The notes below the pieces were generated by a model. It had not been told where the DNA came from, ran no database searches, and worked only from the letters and a program-made list of their open reading frames with translations. The position numbers and the translations under genes are program-made. Positions 6,842-9,790 of a stretch of 9,790 nt of DNA are shown here, in pieces. The stretch spans positions 1 to 9,790 of the forward strand of contig JACQYG010000298.1 of assembly GCA_016208345.1 (NCBI GenBank). The letters are read 5' to 3'. Numbering within the stretch: the first letter of the stretch is position 1; each line of letters opens with the position of its first letter. This DNA is from Chloroflexota bacterium (GTDB taxonomy: Bacteria > Chloroflexota > DTOL01 > JACQYG01).

Positions 6842-7822
6842 ATGAGCAGTCCACTGATTTCGGATGAGGAGCTATCCTCCCTGATTGGCACTTTCAAAGA
6901 CCCCAGCCCATACGCACGCTGGAAGGCGGCGGAGTCGCTGGCCCGCATAGGCGGCAAGAGGGTCATCGACGCGCTGTTGGTGGCCTTGAAGGACCTCGAT
7001 CTCCAGGTCCGCCTGGAGGCCGAGGAGGTCCTGGGCCGCATTGGAGACGAACGCTGCATCCCTCCGCTGGTGCAGGAGCTCAAAGGTCGCGATGCCGCTC
7101 TGCGGGCCCGGGCGGCCGAGGCATTGGGGCGCATCGGGGGCGATAGGGCGCTCCGACCATTGATCGATGCGCTTCGCGATCACGAGGCTCAGGTCCGGGG
7201 TGCTGCGGCGGAGGCCCTGGGCAAGCTGGCGTCGACCTCCGCCATTAAGCCGCTATGTGAGGCCTTGAAAGACGCCGACCCGGGGGTGCGCTGGTCCGTC
7301 GTGGGCGCCCTGGGAACCATTGGAGGCGAAAAGGCAGCCCAAACACTGACCCAATGCCTGCGGGACCCGGACCCCGGCGTCCGTGGCAAAGCGGCCGAGG
7401 CCCTGGGGAGGATCGGCGCCCAGCAAGCGGTGACCCCCTTAGTTCAGGCCCTAAGGGACCCTGACCAGGACGTGAGATGGCGGGCGGCTGATACCCTGCG
7501 CCGGCTACCGCGGGAGGCGGTCACCGACGAGCTGATCCGGGCCCTGGGCGATGAGGACCCCGGTGTCCGTTGGCGGGCGGCCGATACCCTGGGCCGTGTG
7601 GGTGGAGATAGAGTGGTGGCGCCGCTCATCCAGGCCTTGAAGGACGAACACCCTCGAGTTCGGGCACGGGCGGCGGAGGCCCTGGGGCGAGTGGGCAACC
7701 AGCGCGCCATCCCGCCATTAGAGGAGCTCTTGAACGATCAGGAGGAGGCGACGTTCCTGGGCAAAGTGAGCGAGCTGGCCTGGGTGGCCATAGAAAGGAT
7801 CAAGAAATCGCCCGATCGTTGA
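6842..7822 (+). CDS. HEAT/PBS-lyase-type repeat protein
   Basis: A 326-residue protein made almost wholly of about ten tandem helical repeats of about 31 residues. Each resembles a unit with a leucine pair, a D-x-D/x-x-x-VR step and AAEALGRIGG, the pattern of HEAT or phycobilisome-lyase-like repeats. Repeats 1-9 are clear; the last (from about residue 290) is degenerate and may cap the array. There is no enzymatic domain, signal peptide, cysteine cluster or membrane segment, so a protein-binding scaffold or adaptor is the likely kind of role. The ATG at 6842 is chosen because AGGAGG (6830-6835) lies six bases upstream; an earlier ATG at 6809 has no such site. It sits between the corrinoid activator and the CooC-type ATPase in the same direction, with 16 bases to the latter, so its partner may be one of the pathway proteins. 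That is inference. Confidence 0.9.
   Translation: MSSPLISDEELSSLIGTFKDPSPYARWKAAESLARIGGKRVIDALLVALKDLDLQVRLEAEEVLGRIGDERCIPPLVQELKGRDAALRARAAEALGRIGGDRALRPLIDALRDHEAQVRGAAAEALGKLASTSAIKPLCEALKDADPGVRWSVVGALGTIGGEKAAQTLTQCLRDPDPGVRGKAAEALGRIGAQQAVTPLVQALRDPDQDVRWRAADTLRRLPREAVTDELIRALGDEDPGVRWRAADTLGRVGGDRVVAPLIQALKDEHPRVRARAAEALGRVGNQRAIPPLEELLNDQEEATFLGKVSELAWVAIERIKKSPDR
7478..7591 (+). repeat. Near-identical DNA repeat within the HEAT gene
   Basis: The 21-base segments 7478-7498 and 7571-7591 differ at one position (T or C at the eleventh base of the shared GGCGGGCGGC-type block). They are spaced exactly 93 bases apart, one 31-codon repeat unit. Both encode WRAADTL. DNA identity of this kind in adjacent repeats suggests a relatively recent unit duplication or gene conversion inside the array. 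Confidence 0.6.
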
Positions 7823-7838
7823 TCCTGGGGAGGAGACC

Positions 7839-8606
7839 TTGACGACGATTGCCATAGCGGGCAAGGGTGGCACGGGAAAGACCACCGTTGCCGGATTGCT
7901 GATAAAGTACCTGAGGGACAAGAATGAGGGCTCTGTCCTGGCCATCGATGCCGATCCCAGCGCCAATCTGAACGCGGTGCTGGGCCTGTCGTTGGAAGCC
8001 ACCGTGGGGGACATCCGCGAGGAGACGCTGGCCAGGGTAGGCTCCGGGAGCATGCAAGCGGGCGTGGCCAAACAGGATTATCTGGACTATCGCATCAACG
8101 AGGCGCTGGTGGAGGGCCCGGGAGTTGACCTGTTGGCCATGGGCCGGCCCGAGGGCCCTGGTTGCTATTGCGCCGCCAACAATATGCTCCGGGTGATCAT
8201 CGACCGCCTGGCCAAGAGCTACTCGTACGTGGTCATCGACAACGAGGCGGGCCTGGAGCACCTCAGCCGGCGCACAACCCGCGACGTGGACGTATTGCTC
8301 ATCGTCTCGGACCCCACCCTGCGTGGGATCACCACCGCCGGCCGGGAGGTGGGGGTGAGCAACGAGCTCCAGCCCAAAGTAGGCCAGCACTATCTGGTCA
8401 TCAATCGGCCCGACGGCGAGCTGCCGAGGGCAATATCCGAGGCCATCGCCCGGTACGATCTGAACCTGATCGGCTCGGTGCCGGTGGACGCCGCCATCGC
8501 CGCCTTTGACGCCGTGGGCAAGCCCACCGTCGACCTGCCGCCCGAGGCCCCGGCCTATCGCGCCGTGCGCGCCATCGCGGAAAAAGTGTTCAATGGTGGC
8601 CTTTGA
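7839..8606 (+). CDS. cooC: CooC/AcsF-type nickel-insertion ATPase
   Basis: MinD/SIMIBI-class ATPase of the CooC/AcsF group, which assists nickel loading of carbon monoxide dehydrogenase or acetyl-CoA synthase; cytoplasmic, acting as a dimer. The 255-residue product has a deviant Walker A, GKGGTGKTT at 8-16 with the signature lysine K9, and the switch-region DADPSANL at 37-44. The C-Y-C pair at C109 and C111 corresponds to the metal-binding C-x-C of CooC. VVIDNEAGLEHLSRR (131-145) is the Walker-B-like region. The start is a TTG at 7839, supported by GGGGAGGAG at 7827-7835 and by the P-loop falling at the normal distance from the N-terminus. It begins 16 bases after the HEAT gene. CooC and AcsF are too alike to choose between by eye. 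The target CODH/ACS genes must lie outside the window. Confidence 0.93.
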   Translation: MTTIAIAGKGGTGKTTVAGLLIKYLRDKNEGSVLAIDADPSANLNAVLGLSLEATVGDIREETLARVGSGSMQAGVAKQDYLDYRINEALVEGPGVDLLAMGRPEGPGCYCAANNMLRVIIDRLAKSYSYVVIDNEAGLEHLSRRTTRDVDVLLIVSDPTLRGITTAGREVGVSNELQPKVGQHYLVINRPDGELPRAISEAIARYDLNLIGSVPVDAAIAAFDAVGKPTVDLPPEAPAYRAVRAIAEKVFNGGL

Positions 8607-8639
8607 GGCATAACCCTTAACCCTTGTCCGCTGCCCGTT

Positions 8640-8680
8640 GTTCAGGAGTTCAACTCCTGAACTAACAGAAATACCAGGAG
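8640..8680 (+). promoter_or_regulatory. Hairpin with alternative pairing to the acsE ribosome-binding site
   Basis: GTTCAGGAGT (8640-8649) and ACTCCTGAAC (8653-8662) form a perfect 10-base-pair stem with a TCA loop, in the 83-base gap before acsE. The 3' arm contains CTCCTG (8654-8659). This is also complementary to CAGGAG (8675-8680), the ribosome-binding site of acsE. Two exclusive folds are therefore possible: the strong upstream hairpin that leaves the site free, or a weaker 6-base-pair pairing that hides it. No T-tract follows, so it is not a classic terminator. The pairings are seen; the switch is inferred. Confidence 0.45.
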
Positions 8681-8689
8681 GTTAGTGCG

Positions 8690-9610
8690 ATGCTTGTCAT
8701 CGGCGAGAACATCCACATCATTTCCCCCCGGGTCAAGGAGGCCATCGAGAACTGGGACAAGCGGTTCTTTCAGGGCCTGGCGCTGAAGCAGGTCAAGGCC
8801 GGGGCCGGCATGCTGGACCTGAACATCGGCCCCCAGAAAAAAAGGGGCGTGGAGATCATGGAGTGGCTGGTGGATACCATCCAGGAGGTCACCGACGTGC
8901 CTTTATCCCTGGACACCACCAACGCCGCCGCCATCGAAGCCGGCCTCAAGCGGTGCAAGGGACAGGCCATGATCAATTCCATCTCTGCCGAGCCGGCCAG
9001 GATGGAGGCGATGTTGCCCCTGGTCTCCCGGTACAAGGCCAAGGTCGTGGCCCTGGCCATGGACCCGGCGGGCATCCCCGCTACCGCCGACGGCCGGGTG
9101 GCCATCGCCATGGAGACCCTGCTCCCCAAGGCCCAGGAAGCCGGCGTGCCCATGGAGAATCTCTATCTGGATCCCCTGGTGCTCACGGTCAAAGGCAGCC
9201 AGGAGCATGCGCCGGAGACCCTGAATGCCATCCGCATCTTCAAGCAGCTCTCCGATCCGCCACCCATGACCGTCGTAGGCCTCTCCAATGTCTCCAACGA
9301 CGTCCCCCCAGAGCGGCGCAGCCTGATCAACCGTACCTTTCTTGTTATGTTAATGGCCGCCGGGTTGGACTCGGCCATCGCCGACCCCCTGGACAAGAAG
9401 CAGATGGAGTTCATTCGCATCGTCGAGCAGCGCGACTCCTCCACCGGGCTGGGCAAACTCCTGGTTACCCTCTACGATGCGGTGGCCGCCATGGAGGAGT
9501 TGGACCCCGCCCTGGTGGACATGAGCGACCCGGAGCAGGTGGCCGTCTACAAGACCGTGCAGATCTTGCGCAACCAGACCATCTACGCCGATTCCTACCT
9601 GCGACTCTAA
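8690..9610 (+). CDS. acsE: Methyl-THF:corrinoid iron-sulfur protein methyltransferase (AcsE)
   Basis: Transfers the methyl group of methyl-tetrahydrofolate to Co(I) of the AcsC/AcsD corrinoid protein, linking the methyl and carbonyl branches. It has the pterin-binding TIM-barrel fold throughout. DLNIGP at 43-48 and LSLDTTN (72-78) include D75; N96 lies in INSIS; D161 is in LYLDPLV; and N200 is in GLSNVS. These correspond to the folate-binding residues described for the Moorella enzyme (D75, N96, D160, N199). The 306-residue product is about 44 residues longer than that enzyme (262). The extra length appears to lie at about residues 241-288, because the family-like ending LRNQTIYADSYLRL still closes the protein. 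The ATG is set by AGGAGG (8676-8681) eight bases upstream. It is in line with the corrinoid-protein genes, as expected for its partner. Confidence 0.95.
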   Translation: MLVIGENIHIISPRVKEAIENWDKRFFQGLALKQVKAGAGMLDLNIGPQKKRGVEIMEWLVDTIQEVTDVPLSLDTTNAAAIEAGLKRCKGQAMINSISAEPARMEAMLPLVSRYKAKVVALAMDPAGIPATADGRVAIAMETLLPKAQEAGVPMENLYLDPLVLTVKGSQEHAPETLNAIRIFKQLSDPPPMTVVGLSNVSNDVPPERRSLINRTFLVMLMAAGLDSAIADPLDKKQMEFIRIVEQRDSSTGLGKLLVTLYDAVAAMEELDPALVDMSDPEQVAVYKTVQILRNQTIYADSYLRL

Positions 9611-9650
9611 GGCCAACGCCTGCCACAACCACAAGGAGGTGGACTCTTCA

Positions 9651-9790
9651 ATGAAGATGGACCGCGTGGAAAGGGCCCTGGAGCGCCTCGGCATCCCCGG
9701 CAAGGATGCCTACGATCTCCCCACCAGTACCAAGCGTTTTCCCGATGGCGCCTCCTATCGCCTGGAGATCTCCGGCGTGGAGCGCCCCTC
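9651..9790 (+). CDS. Start of an unrecognised gene, cut by the window edge
   Basis: An open frame of 46 complete codons runs to the end of the window. It is preceded by a strong AAGGAGGT (9633-9640) ten bases before the ATG and begins 40 bases after the acsE stop, so it is very probably a real gene of the same operon. The visible part starts with a short charged amphipathic stretch (MDRVERALERLGI), followed by a region containing KRFPDGASYRLEI. There is no signal peptide, membrane segment, cysteine motif or nucleotide-binding motif in this fragment. I do not recognise the family and assign no function. A second ATG two codons later (9657) is possible but further from the ribosome-binding site. 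Confidence 0.8.
   Translation, partial: MKMDRVERALERLGIPGKDAYDLPTSTKRFPDGASYRLEISGVERP

Noticed and set aside
8611..8624. Tandem TAACCCT pair before acsE
   Set aside because: Only two copies of a 7-base unit; too little to call a repeat array and no function is apparent.

Overview
The window is almost entirely a carbonyl-branch Wood-Ljungdahl (reductive acetyl-CoA) locus, with all genes on the + strand. Base composition is GC-rich and coding is dense. The proteins are of the bacterial type: tetrahydrofolate-linked Fhs, AcsC/AcsD corrinoid protein, AcsE methyltransferase, a RACo-type activator and a CooC/AcsF ATPase. This points to an anaerobic acetogen-like or CO2-fixing bacterium, or one running the pathway in reverse. 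A Chloroflexota-like lineage is my best guess, but the sequence does not settle the phylum. No mobile element, CRISPR array, tRNA or rRNA was seen.

Layout. Positions 1-314 contain no complete gene. They hold a strong-looking leftward promoter (96-124), two small inverted repeats in its leader, a strong rightward promoter for fhs (187-216) and the fhs leader with one hairpin. fhs (315-2018) is followed by a terminator-like hairpin (2047-2076). A second consensus-like promoter (2080-2109) follows it directly. I read it as starting a separate long operon: acsD (2163-3131), a 72-residue two-helix membrane protein (3135-3353), acsC (3365-4720), the corrinoid activator acsV (4791-6728), a HEAT-repeat protein (6842-7822), a cooC/acsF-type ATPase with a TTG start (7839-8606), acsE (8690-9610), and the first 46 codons of an unrecognised gene (9651 onward, cut by the window edge).

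How the genes work together. Fhs makes formyl-tetrahydrofolate from formate. After reduction to methyl-tetrahydrofolate by enzymes not seen here, AcsE moves the methyl group to the cobalamin of the AcsC/AcsD corrinoid iron-sulfur protein. That protein delivers it to CODH/acetyl-CoA synthase, whose genes are also not in the window. AcsV reductively reactivates the cobalamin after accidental oxidation. The CooC-type ATPase is expected to help load nickel into CODH or ACS. The membrane protein and the HEAT protein have no assigned role in this pathway and are the most interesting coding content. Several intergenic hairpins may regulate individual genes; those before acsD and acsE involve or face a ribosome-binding site.
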